Origin: Mesonia aestuariivivens
Lineage (GTDB): Bacteria > Bacteroidota > Bacteroidia > Flavobacteriales > Flavobacteriaceae
NCBI RefSeq assembly: GCF_019311235.1
Contig: NZ_JAHWDF010000019.1
Coordinates: forward strand, 1 to 38,722
Direction of reading: 5' to 3'
Length of the DNA stretch: 38,722 bases
The notes under the pieces are model-generated. The model was given only the letters and a program-made list of their open reading frames with translations. It searched no databases and was not told the origin of the DNA. Numbering within the stretch: the stretch's first letter is position 1; every line of letters starts with the position of its first letter. The translations under genes and the position numbers were made by a program. Of the stretch, positions 27,782 to 34,444 are shown piece after piece.

Positions 27782-29548
27782 ATGAAAGTAAAACTTCAAT
27801 ATCAAAAATGGTTGTTATTACAATTAATCATTTTGCTAAGCACGCCTAACTTTAGTCAAACCGAAAGTAGCTTTTCTTACAGGGAAAGTTATTTTCCAAT
27901 GCTAAGCACCAATAAACATTTTCAATTGAAATATCACACCATGCCCTTAGATAATTATTGGGGACTTTGGGGCCATAATCTTATAAAATGGCTTAAAGAT
28001 GAAGATCATGAAGAAATTTACGCTTTCATTAATCATAAAAGAAATCACGATCAATTATGTTTTTCTAGCGAAAATTTAAAAAAAATAATTAAAACTCGTA
28101 TAGATAGTCTAAAAGAATCATACCAGTATTTTATGATTGCGCCTTTAGACAACACCTTGGCTTGCCAATGTACTAAATGTCTAAAAGCAGGTAACACGAA
28201 AAATAATGCAGCCCCAGCCGTTTTTAAATTACTAAATGAATTAGCGCTGCAAAACCCGAATATAAATTTTTACACCACTGCATATCTATCTGTAAACGAA
28301 CCTCCAAAGCAGAAGCAGCCAAATAATATTGGTTTGTTTTTTAGTACAATAAACTTTCAAAGAGGAAAAGCTTACAATGAGTTAAATGACAAACATACTC
28401 TTCTAGAGAATTTAAAAAAATGGCAAATTAACATTAACCACCTTTTGGTTTGGGAGTATACTTTAAATTACGATAACTTTTTAGATTTTTATCCTAATCT
28501 TTTAGTACTACAAGAAAATCTAAAATTTTTAAAAAACAACGGAGTTACTGGAGTTTTTATTAACGGAAGTGAAACGTATTCTGTTCTACAAGAAATAAAA
28601 TGCGCTACAACAGCTCGATTACTATATAATGTTAATCTAGATGTAGATGAAATTTTGAAAGAGGAGTTTTTAAAAAGATTCCCTACTGAAGTAGCCGAAC
28701 TTTCTTACCAATTTTACAGCAAAATAAATCATGAATTTTCTGATTCTAAATATACTATGGGTATTTATACAGGTATGAATGATGCGTATCATAAATATTT
28801 AAATCCTGCTTTACTTAATACATTTTATAAAGACTTAAATACTTTAACAAAAAAACACCAAGACCAACAAACAAAATCTTTGCTAATGAGTGTTTGCTTT
28901 TTAAAATTAGAGCTTATGCGTTATTTTGGTGTTGAAAAATATGGCTATGCAGAAACTATAAATAAAACTCTATTAATTAAGCCCGAAGTAGCTAAGTTAC
29001 TTTATCAATTAGAAACACTTTCTCATCAAACTGGAGTTACTATTTATAATGAACAAGGATTTAAAATTTCTGAATATATTGAATTTTGGAAAAAGGAAAT
29101 TAAAAATTACAATAAAACAAAAAACTTATTTTTAAATAAAGATTTTGAAGTTTTATCTCAACTTGATCACGATTATAAAAATAAAAAAACATTAAATAAT
29201 GGTAGTTTTGGCTTTCTAGACTATAACAATAACTGGCTTATTAATTCTATAGATGATTTAGAGATATGCGTAAACGCTAATGATTTAGAAGATAACCTTT
29301 ACGAAATTAAACTTAGTTTTTTAAACGATCCTCAGCATCATATATATTTTCCTTCAGAGGTTATTCTAAGCAATGCTGAAAAAGTTCTTAAAGCTATTCA
29401 AATTAAAAAATCTATCATTAAGGAAAAGAAAGCCATAAGCATTTCACTAGATCAAAAAAAATACGATTTATTGAATATTAAAATTTTAAGATCTGAAGAT
29501 AACCATCAAAAAAGACAGATGGCTTGCGATCAAATTATCATTAACTAA
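27782..29548 (+). CDS. Exported DUF4838 protein, glycoside-hydrolase-like
   Basis: A 588-residue protein with a signal peptide (hydrophobic residues 10-21, ending NFSQ). The region about 75-330 matches DUF4838: EEIYAFINHKRNHDQLCFSS, the APLDNTLACQCTKC cysteine cluster (three Cys, C-x-C-x-x-C), NINFYTTAYLSVNEPP, then WEYTLNYDNFLDFYPNL and GVFINGSET. DUF4838 proteins have a predicted TIM-barrel related to GH67 alpha-glucuronidases; their activity is largely unproven. The N-terminal domain usual in longer family members is reduced here. The C-terminal 200 residues are not recognised. It follows the TPR-barrel gene by 2 bp. Position and export suggest it trims or cuts the polymer in the periplasm, the task done by PgaB or PelA hydrolase domains elsewhere; this is inference. 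Confidence 0.72.
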   Translation: MKVKLQYQKWLLLQLIILLSTPNFSQTESSFSYRESYFPMLSTNKHFQLKYHTMPLDNYWGLWGHNLIKWLKDEDHEEIYAFINHKRNHDQLCFSSENLKKIIKTRIDSLKESYQYFMIAPLDNTLACQCTKCLKAGNTKNNAAPAVFKLLNELALQNPNINFYTTAYLSVNEPPKQKQPNNIGLFFSTINFQRGKAYNELNDKHTLLENLKKWQININHLLVWEYTLNYDNFLDFYPNLLVLQENLKFLKNNGVTGVFINGSETYSVLQEIKCATTARLLYNVNLDVDEILKEEFLKRFPTEVAELSYQFYSKINHEFSDSKYTMGIYTGMNDAYHKYLNPALLNTFYKDLNTLTKKHQDQQTKSLLMSVCFLKLELMRYFGVEKYGYAETINKTLLIKPEVAKLLYQLETLSHQTGVTIYNEQGFKISEYIEFWKKEIKNYNKTKNLFLNKDFEVLSQLDHDYKNKKTLNNGSFGFLDYNNNWLINSIDDLEICVNANDLEDNLYEIKLSFLNDPQHHIYFPSEVILSNAEKVLKAIQIKKSIIKEKKAISISLDQKKYDLLNIKILRSEDNHQKRQMACDQIIIN

Positions 29549-29566
29549 TCTGATAAAAAACATCTT

Positions 29567-30094
29567 ATGCAAATCAAACGCATTATAATTGCCTTACTCC
29601 TAATTACAACATTTTCTTCTTGTGATAAACTTTTTAATCAAGCTGAAGAAGCTGCAAGCAATACCACTATGGCATTTGAAGATCCGATAAGGCATTATTA
29701 TCCTTTAATTAGAGGAGAAAAATTAAATGTGTCTTATAAATTTAAAAATACAGGAGCTCATCCTTTATATATAAAAGACGTACAAGCTTCTTGTTCTTGT
29801 ATTACCACTAACAGTTTTGATCGTCCTATTGCAGTAGGAAATTATGGCTACATCACGCTTGAATTTGACAGTCATAAAAACATTGGCTACGTAGAACATC
29901 ATGTCTTAGTTTTAGCCAATGTAGATAGCACCTACAGCAACGAAGTAAAATTCGCTACCAATGTAGTACCTGACCCTCTATACATAAAAGATTATGAAGA
30001 AATTTACTATGAGCAACGAAATACAAACGTAGATGAATTAGTAGAAGGGAAAGCAAAATTAAGATATTACATCCCTAATGAAAGTAAAAAATAA
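29567..30094 (+). CDS. DUF1573 lipoprotein
   Basis: A 175-residue lipoprotein. The signal peptide ends TTFSSC, with lipidated Cys at residue 20. The rest is one DUF1573 immunoglobulin-like (ASH/HYDIN-type) domain: AFEDPIRHYYPLIRGEKLNVSYKFKNTGAHPLYIKDVQ, the CSC motif (ASCSCITT) and YGYITLEFDS. DUF1573 proteins are abundant in Bacteroidetes and their function is not defined. The gene lies 18 bp after the DUF4838 gene and so is probably in the same transcript; whether it takes part in polysaccharide export is unknown. Its stop is 1 bp from the stop of the convergent 99-residue membrane protein gene, with no hairpin between them. Confidence 0.85.
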   Translation: MQIKRIIIALLLITTFSSCDKLFNQAEEAASNTTMAFEDPIRHYYPLIRGEKLNVSYKFKNTGAHPLYIKDVQASCSCITTNSFDRPIAVGNYGYITLEFDSHKNIGYVEHHVLVLANVDSTYSNEVKFATNVVPDPLYIKDYEEIYYEQRNTNVDELVEGKAKLRYYIPNESKK

Positions 30095-30095
30095 T

Positions 30096-30395
30096 TTAAT
30101 TCACCAAATAATCAAAAATGCTCAACTCATAGTAGCGAACTAAAGACACTACTAAAATCCCTAAGATTACATACAACCAATTAAAGGTTTTATTTCTTAC
30201 TATGTATAAGCCCCAAAGAGATAACAATACAAAAGGCGTACTCATAATTAGAGAAACTTTCATAGGATAACCGTTAAACAATGCCATAATTTTCATCACT
30301 ACAAAAAAAACACTATAAAAGAAAATGACTTTACATAGTGTAATTTTAAACCTGTCTTTAGAAAATGGGCTAGGTCTATTTTCAATTTCTGACAT
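30096..30395 (-). CDS. Small three-helix membrane protein downstream of ftsY
   Basis: A 99-residue protein with a hydrophilic N-terminus (MSEIENRPSPFSKDRFK) and three predicted transmembrane helices (about 19-42, 46-66 and 72-90). No family was recognised. Its ATG overlaps the ftsY stop by one base (TAATG), so it is translationally coupled to ftsY, which handles membrane-protein targeting. It could assist membrane insertion, but that is a guess from position. Its end meets the DUF1573 gene end to end, so it is the last leftward gene before the accessory cluster. Confidence 0.7.
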   Translation of the reverse strand: MSEIENRPSPFSKDRFKITLCKVIFFYSVFFVVMKIMALFNGYPMKVSLIMSTPFVLLSLWGLYIVRNKTFNWLYVILGILVVSLVRYYELSIFDYLVN

Positions 30396-31354
30396 TAAAT
30401 TGTTTTTTTAAAGAAAGAATCGACAAACTCTACTTTATTAAAAATCTGCAAGTCTTCCATACCTTCTCCTACGCCTATATATTTTACAGGAATTTGAAAT
30501 TGATCACTAATACCAATTACAACTCCACCCTTTGCAGTTCCATCTAATTTAGTAACCGCTAACGAAGTTACTTCTGTAGCCGCTGTAAACTGTTTGGCTT
30601 GTTCAAATGCATTTTGCCCTGTAGAACCATCTAAAACTAATAAAACTTCATCTGGAACGTTATCTACTACCTTTTTCATCACGCGCTTTACTTTAGTAAG
30701 CTCATTCATAAGGTTTACTTTATTATGAAGTCTACCCGCAGTATCAATAATTACGACGTCTGCATCTTGTTTTATAGCACTTTGAATGGTATCAAAAGCA
30801 ACAGAAGCAGGATCACTACCCATACTTTGCTTTACAATAGGTACATCTACACGGTCTGCCCATATTTGTAATTGATCTATCGCTGCAGCTCTAAACGTAT
30901 CTGCTGCACCTAGAACTACTTTTTTTCCTTTTTTCTTAAACTGATAAGCAAGTTTCCCTATAGTTGTTGTTTTGCCTACTCCGTTCACTCCTACTACCAT
31001 GATCACGTAAGGCTTCTTATCTGGAACTGTAAATTCTGTAGCTTCACCAGAACCGGTTTCACTTAATAGGCTTGCAATTTCTTGACGGAGAATTTCATCG
31101 AGTTCAGCAGTACCAAGGTATTTATCTTTAGCGACACGCTCTTCAATTCTATCTATAATTTTAATTGTTGTTTTAACACCAACATCACTCGCTACCAAAA
31201 CCTCTTCAAGGTTATCTAAAACTTCATCATCTACTTTAGATTTACCGGCAACGGCTTTACTTAATTTACCAAAGAAATTTTCTTTAGACTTTTCTAATCC
31301 TTTATCTAAAGTTTCTTTTTTTTCTTTTGAAAAAATCTTTTTAAACAAACTCAT
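30395..31354 (-). CDS. ftsY: Signal recognition particle receptor FtsY
   Basis: FtsY is the SRP receptor GTPase that docks ribosome-SRP complexes at the inner membrane. The 319-residue protein has a short, highly charged N-terminus (KKIFSKEKKETLDKG), the helical N domain and the NG GTPase with GVNGVGKTTTIGKLA (G1), DTFRAAAIDQL, DTAGRLHNKVNLMNEL (G3) and VTKLDGTAKGG (G4), then the C-terminal IGVGEGMEDLQIFN. The A domain is nearly absent, as usual in Bacteroidetes. The first Met follows a transcription start about 125 nt upstream, and that leader contains a folded repeat element. It comes after rpmB-rpmG-DUF4295, from which it is separated by a terminator. Confidence 0.97.
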   Translation of the reverse strand: MSLFKKIFSKEKKETLDKGLEKSKENFFGKLSKAVAGKSKVDDEVLDNLEEVLVASDVGVKTTIKIIDRIEERVAKDKYLGTAELDEILRQEIASLLSETGSGEATEFTVPDKKPYVIMVVGVNGVGKTTTIGKLAYQFKKKGKKVVLGAADTFRAAAIDQLQIWADRVDVPIVKQSMGSDPASVAFDTIQSAIKQDADVVIIDTAGRLHNKVNLMNELTKVKRVMKKVVDNVPDEVLLVLDGSTGQNAFEQAKQFTAATEVTSLAVTKLDGTAKGGVVIGISDQFQIPVKYIGVGEGMEDLQIFNKVEFVDSFFKKTI

Positions 31355-31370
31355 AATTTCACTTTGGTTT

Positions 31371-31467
31371 GCGTTAGGGATTGAGGCATTGTTGAAGCTC
31401 TTTTAAAATTTTTACATTTTAAAAAGCGACTGCCGAAAGCCCGACCACACTTTTGGTGTGGAAACGC
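31371..31467 (-). repeat. Folded REP-like element in the ftsY leader
   Basis: A 97-bp segment bounded by the inverted pair GCGTT (31371-31375) and AACGC (31463-31467). Inside are a hairpin TTTTAAAAT/ATTTTAAAA (31401-31409 with 31416-31424) and a hairpin CCACAC/GTGTGG (31445-31450 with 31456-31461) with a TTTTG loop, next to AAAGCCCGACC. The GCGTTAGGGATTGA and AGCCCGACC ends resemble dispersed palindromic elements that I recall between genes in Flavobacteriia. It lies between the -7 element and the ftsY start, so it should be transcribed in the 5' UTR. Confidence 0.55.
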
Positions 31468-31483
31468 CCAGGTTAATTTGTTG

Positions 31484-31491
31484 CAAATATA
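31484..31491 (-). promoter_or_regulatory. Probable -7 element for ftsY
   Basis: Reading leftward, TATATTTG matches TAnnTTTG and lies 129 nt before the ftsY ATG, just beyond the terminator of the ribosomal-protein unit. No TTG at the right distance is seen. It places the folded element in the leader. Confidence 0.45.
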
Positions 31492-31501
31492 CAAAACAAA
31501 A

Positions 31502-31530
31502 AGCCGCTTTGAAAAAATATCAAAGCGGCT
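31502..31530 (-). terminator. Terminator of the rpmB-rpmG-DUF4295 unit
   Basis: A perfect 10-bp stem AGCCGCTTTG/CAAAGCGGCT with a 9-nt A-rich loop, followed in the leftward direction by TTTTTGTTTTG. It lies 21 bp after the DUF4295 stop and separates that unit from ftsY. Confidence 0.85.
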
Positions 31531-31551
31531 CCGTTTATTTTATAGTTCGAT

Positions 31552-31704
31552 TTATTTTTCTTTCAAAAAATCGTTTACTTCTTCTGGCGCCATAATCTGT
31601 TCTATAAATGTATAAGCTCCAGATTTTGGAGATTTAACCATTTTTATTGCTTTTGTAAGCCTTTTAGATCCTGTTTGTAACGATGCTACCGATTTCTTTG
31701 CCAT
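31552..31704 (-). CDS. DUF4295 domain protein
   Basis: A 50-residue basic protein (MAKKSVASLQTGSKRLTKA at its N-terminus, ending FLKEK), easy to miss because of its size. It belongs to DUF4295, a family confined to Bacteroidetes and regularly found directly after rpmG; its conserved length and place suggest a ribosome-associated protein, but its role is not established to my knowledge. It starts 6 bp after the rpmG stop on the same strand and is followed by a terminator, so rpmB, rpmG and this gene form one short unit. Confidence 0.92.
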   Translation of the reverse strand: MAKKSVASLQTGSKRLTKAIKMVKSPKSGAYTFIEQIMAPEEVNDFLKEK

Positions 31705-31710
31705 AACTAA

Positions 31711-31893
31711 TTACTTTATTTCTTTGTGAACCGTCATTTTATTTAGAATTGGGTTAAATTTCTTTAACTCCACTCTATCCGGTGTATTCTTTTTATTTTT
31801 CGTTGTAATATATCTAGATGTACCTGGTTTACCAGATGTTTTGTGTTCTGTACATTCTAAAATTACCTGAACTCTATTTCCTTTCTTTGCCAT
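31711..31893 (-). CDS. rpmG: Ribosomal protein bL33
   Basis: bL33 is a 50S subunit protein near the E site. The 60-residue protein starts [18 protein letters not shown] and ends [10 protein letters not shown]. Only Cys14 remains of the four zinc-ribbon cysteines (relatives with zinc have ECTxC and CPxC), so this is a zinc-free (C-minus) form. It follows rpmB by 26 bp and precedes DUF4295 by 6 bp. The clear family sequence leaves little doubt. Confidence 0.97.
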   Translation of the reverse strand: MAKKGNRVQVILECTEHKTSGKPGTSRYITTKNKKNTPDRVELKKFNPILNKMTVHKEIK

Positions 31894-31919
31894 TTTTCTT
31901 CGTATTAAAGGTTAAAAGA

Positions 31920-32159
31920 TTACTTGTTTAAGAAACCTTTTTCTCTAGCTTCCTTGATTACAGCAGAGATTCCTCGTTTGTTAATATTTTTTAAAGCAGA
32001 AGTAGACACTTTTAAAGTAATCCATTTATCTTCTTCAGGAATGTAGAAACGCTTTTTAACTAAGTTAGCGTTAAATTTACGCTTAGTCTTATTCATTGCG
32101 TGAGAAACATTGTTCCCTACCATTGCTTTTTTCCCCGTAAGTTCACAAACTCTTGACAT
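31920..32159 (-). CDS. rpmB: Ribosomal protein bL28
   Basis: bL28 is a 50S subunit protein that helps assemble the large subunit. The 79-residue protein begins MSRVCELTGKKAMVGNNVSHAMNKTKR, the family signature, and lacks the second Cys of the CxxC zinc knuckle found in zinc-type L28. It is the first gene of the unit rpmB-rpmG-DUF4295, with a promoter candidate 38 nt upstream. cinA ends 87 bp upstream on the same strand. Confidence 0.97.
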   Translation of the reverse strand: MSRVCELTGKKAMVGNNVSHAMNKTKRKFNANLVKKRFYIPEEDKWITLKVSTSALKNINKRGISAVIKEAREKGFLNK

Positions 32160-32196
32160 GTTTTCTAATCTTTTCTCGTTATTTCAAAACAGGCTG

Positions 32197-32228
32197 CAAA
32201 TTAACAATATTTTTATCTTATATACAAA
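32197..32228 (-). promoter_or_regulatory. Promoter candidate for rpmB
   Basis: Reading leftward, TTTG at 32228-32225, a 20-nt spacer, then TTAATTTG at 32204-32197, which departs from TAnnTTTG at one position. The rpmB ATG lies 37 nt further on. The spacing is good but the -7 match is imperfect. Confidence 0.4.
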
Positions 32229-32246
32229 CGAATGAAGAAAAAATAT

Positions 32247-33491
32247 TTATTTATTTACTTGTTCTAAAATTAAGCTTAACGCTTTATAAACTGCTTTTTC
32301 TGTTACTTTTTCTCTTTGCGTTCCCAAGTGAGCTTCTACAACCTCTACTCCACCTTCAGTGGCTATTGCGATAAATACCGTACCTATTTCTGCATCGCTA
32401 TCGCCTTTATTGGGACCAGCATTTCCTGTGGTAGCAATAGCATAATCTGCATTAAATAAAGCTCTCGCTTTAATAGCCATTTCTTTGGTAATCTCTTCAC
32501 TTACTACAGAGTAGGCATCTATAATATCTTGAGAAATCCCTAAAACCTCTCTTTTTGTATTGGTCTGGTAGGTTACAATACCGCCTTTAAAAAAACCAGA
32601 AGCTCCTGGTATTGAAGTTAATTTTGCTGCTATTCTCCCGCCAGTACAGCTTTCTGCAGTGGTAAGAGTTTTACCTGATTTTAAAAATTTTTGTACAATT
32701 TGTTCTTCAAGAGAGCCTTCACCTTCATAACCTTTTATGATATCACCTATTAAAAAATTTAATTTTGTTAATTGGTGTTCTAGCTCATCTTTTAATATTT
32801 TTGCATCTTTCCCTCGAGCTGAAAGTCTTAATCGTACACGACCTAAACCTGGTAAATAAGCAAGTTTTATAAAACTAGGAAGTTCATTTTCCCATATTTC
32901 AATTTTTTCGGCGATAGCACTTTCACCCATTCCGTAAGTCAACACCGTCTTATGAATAATGTAAGGTCTTTTAAAACGTTCTTTTAGCTTACCTAACACT
33001 TCGTTTTGCATAAGCGACTTCATTTCAAAAGGTACGCCTGGTAATGAAATGTAAACTACTCCATTCTCTTCTATCCACATTCCTGGTGCGGTACCGTGCA
33101 AATTATGAAGTGCTGTAGCTTTTGAAGGAATATATGCCTGCCCTTTATTTAATTCGGAAATAGGATCTTTTACATATTTTTTAAATAACTCTTCAACGTT
33201 GTGTAAGACGTCTTGATTTAGTATTAATTCATCCTTAAAATAGGTACAGAATGTTTTTTTGGTGATATCGTCTTTTGTAGGACCTAAACCTCCGGTAACT
33301 ATAACGATTTGTACTCGTTTAGAAGCTTCTTTTAAACTCGTTAAGATGTGATTTTCTTCATCTTGTATAGAGGTGATTTGATGCACATCTATACCAATTT
33401 TATTTAATTCTTGACTAATAAAAGCTGAATTGGTATCTACAATTTGACCAATTAAAATTTCATCGCCAATGGTGATTATTTCTGCTTTCAT
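32247..33491 (-). CDS. cinA: CinA family protein (competence/damage-inducible protein A)
   Basis: A 414-residue two-domain protein. The N-terminal MoaB/CinA domain (about 1-170) has ITIGDEILIGQIVDTN and VTGGLGPTKDD, typical of the COG1058 pyrophosphatase-like part; the C-terminal domain (about 255-414) has TAESCTGGRIAAKLTSIPGAS, ATTGNAGP and EIGTVFIAIAT, the nicotinamide-nucleotide amidase (PncC-like) domain. Such proteins recycle NMN and repair damaged pyridine nucleotides; a link to competence exists only in some Firmicutes. Its ATG overlaps the stop of the HPt gene by one base, so it is the last gene of an exonuclease-FAH-HPt-cinA unit. Confidence 0.95.
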   Translation of the reverse strand: MKAEIITIGDEILIGQIVDTNSAFISQELNKIGIDVHQITSIQDEENHILTSLKEASKRVQIVIVTGGLGPTKDDITKKTFCTYFKDELILNQDVLHNVEELFKKYVKDPISELNKGQAYIPSKATALHNLHGTAPGMWIEENGVVYISLPGVPFEMKSLMQNEVLGKLKERFKRPYIIHKTVLTYGMGESAIAEKIEIWENELPSFIKLAYLPGLGRVRLRLSARGKDAKILKDELEHQLTKLNFLIGDIIKGYEGEGSLEEQIVQKFLKSGKTLTTAESCTGGRIAAKLTSIPGASGFFKGGIVTYQTNTKREVLGISQDIIDAYSVVSEEITKEMAIKARALFNADYAIATTGNAGPNKGDSDAEIGTVFIAIATEGGVEVVEAHLGTQREKVTEKAVYKALSLILEQVNK

Positions 33492-33832
33492 TATAATTTA
33501 TAATCTTGCTCTAATTCTTTACAAACTTCAGTAATTGTATTCGTTACATGTTGGGCGTGTGGTAAAATTTCTTCTTTTTTAAGATTAGCTTTAGACCATT
33601 GCTCCAACTTTGTAACATCACTACTTAAGTCTATACCAAACATTTGAAGGTTTGGCTTCATTTTATGAGCAACTTGGTAGGTTAAAATTGCATTATCATT
33701 GCTTATCGCATCATTCATAGCTTTAACATCTTCTGGAAGTTCTTCTATAAAAGTTTTAACCATTTCATTTATAAAACCTTCATCTCCATCAGCCATCAGA
33801 GAAAGCTCATCTAAATTATATGTTCTCATCAT
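33491..33832 (-). CDS. Stand-alone HPt (histidine phosphotransfer) protein
   Basis: A 113-residue single-domain HPt protein: MADGDEGFINEMVKTFIEELPEDV, then the phosphorylatable His56 in YQVAHKMKPNLQMFG, and a helical C-terminus. HPt proteins shuttle phosphoryl groups between hybrid sensor kinases and response regulators. No kinase or receiver gene is in the window. The start overlaps the FAH-family stop (ATGATG; either Met could be used), and its stop overlaps the cinA start by one base, so translation of the three is coupled. The partner kinase and regulator cannot be inferred. Confidence 0.88.
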   Translation of the reverse strand: MMRTYNLDELSLMADGDEGFINEMVKTFIEELPEDVKAMNDAISNDNAILTYQVAHKMKPNLQMFGIDLSSDVTKLEQWSKANLKKEEILPHAQHVTNTITEVCKELEQDYKL

Positions 33833-34443
33833 TTAACATTTATATCAAATATTTTTATTCCTTCTATTGCCCCTACCAGCTTATCGTTGGGTTGAACTCT
33901 CCCTACCCCCGATGGTGTTCCTGTAAAAATAACATCTCCTATCTTTAAGGTAAAAAATTGAGATACATAAGCTATAATTTCATCAACTTTCCAAAGCATT
34001 AAGGCTGTATTTCCTTCTTGAACAGTCTCATCGTTTTTTTGCAGCGTAAAATTTAAGTTTTGAAGATCTGAAAACTCATTTTTATCTATCCATTTTTCTC
34101 CAATAACCGCAGCCCCATCAAAACATTTTGCTTTTTCCCAAGGTAAACCTTTCTCTTTTAATTGATTTTGAAGATCTCTCGCCGTAAAATCTATTCCTAA
34201 CCCAATTTCATTATAATATTTATGGGCAAATTTTTCTTGAATATACTTTCCTACTTTAGTGATTTTAACCAACAGCTCTACTTCATAATGAACATCATTA
34301 GAAAAATCTGGAATAAAAAAGGGTTGTTTTTTTAATAGAACAGCAGTGTCTGGTTTTAAAAAGATGACTGGTTCTTCAGGTTTTTCGCTATTTAACTCTT
34401 CAATATGTTTGGTGTAATTTCTACCAATACAAATTATCTTCAT
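33829..34443 (-). CDS. Fumarylacetoacetate hydrolase (FAH) family protein
   Basis: A 204-residue protein of the FAH family, shorter than many members because it is nearly a bare catalytic domain. Motifs: KIICIGRNYTKHIEELN at the N-terminus, PVIFLKPDTAVL, HYEVELLVKI with the metal-binding His/Glu pair, GIDFTARDLQNQLK, and near the C-terminus GDVIFTGTPSGVGRV. Family members hydrolyse acylpyruvates or decarboxylate oxaloacetate and need a divalent metal; the precise substrate is unknown. It starts 1 bp after the exonuclease gene and overlaps the HPt gene, in an operon with no shared pathway that I can see. Confidence 0.9.
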   Translation of the reverse strand: MKIICIGRNYTKHIEELNSEKPEEPVIFLKPDTAVLLKKQPFFIPDFSNDVHYEVELLVKITKVGKYIQEKFAHKYYNEIGLGIDFTARDLQNQLKEKGLPWEKAKCFDGAAVIGEKWIDKNEFSDLQNLNFTLQKNDETVQEGNTALMLWKVDEIIAYVSQFFTLKIGDVIFTGTPSGVGRVQPNDKLVGAIEGIKIFDINVK

Positions 34444-34444
34444 T

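Noticed and set aside
22356-30094. Integrative element or prophage carrying the polysaccharide cluster
   Set aside because: No integrase, transposase, tRNA target or flanking direct repeats were found, so insertion is inferred from gene order only.
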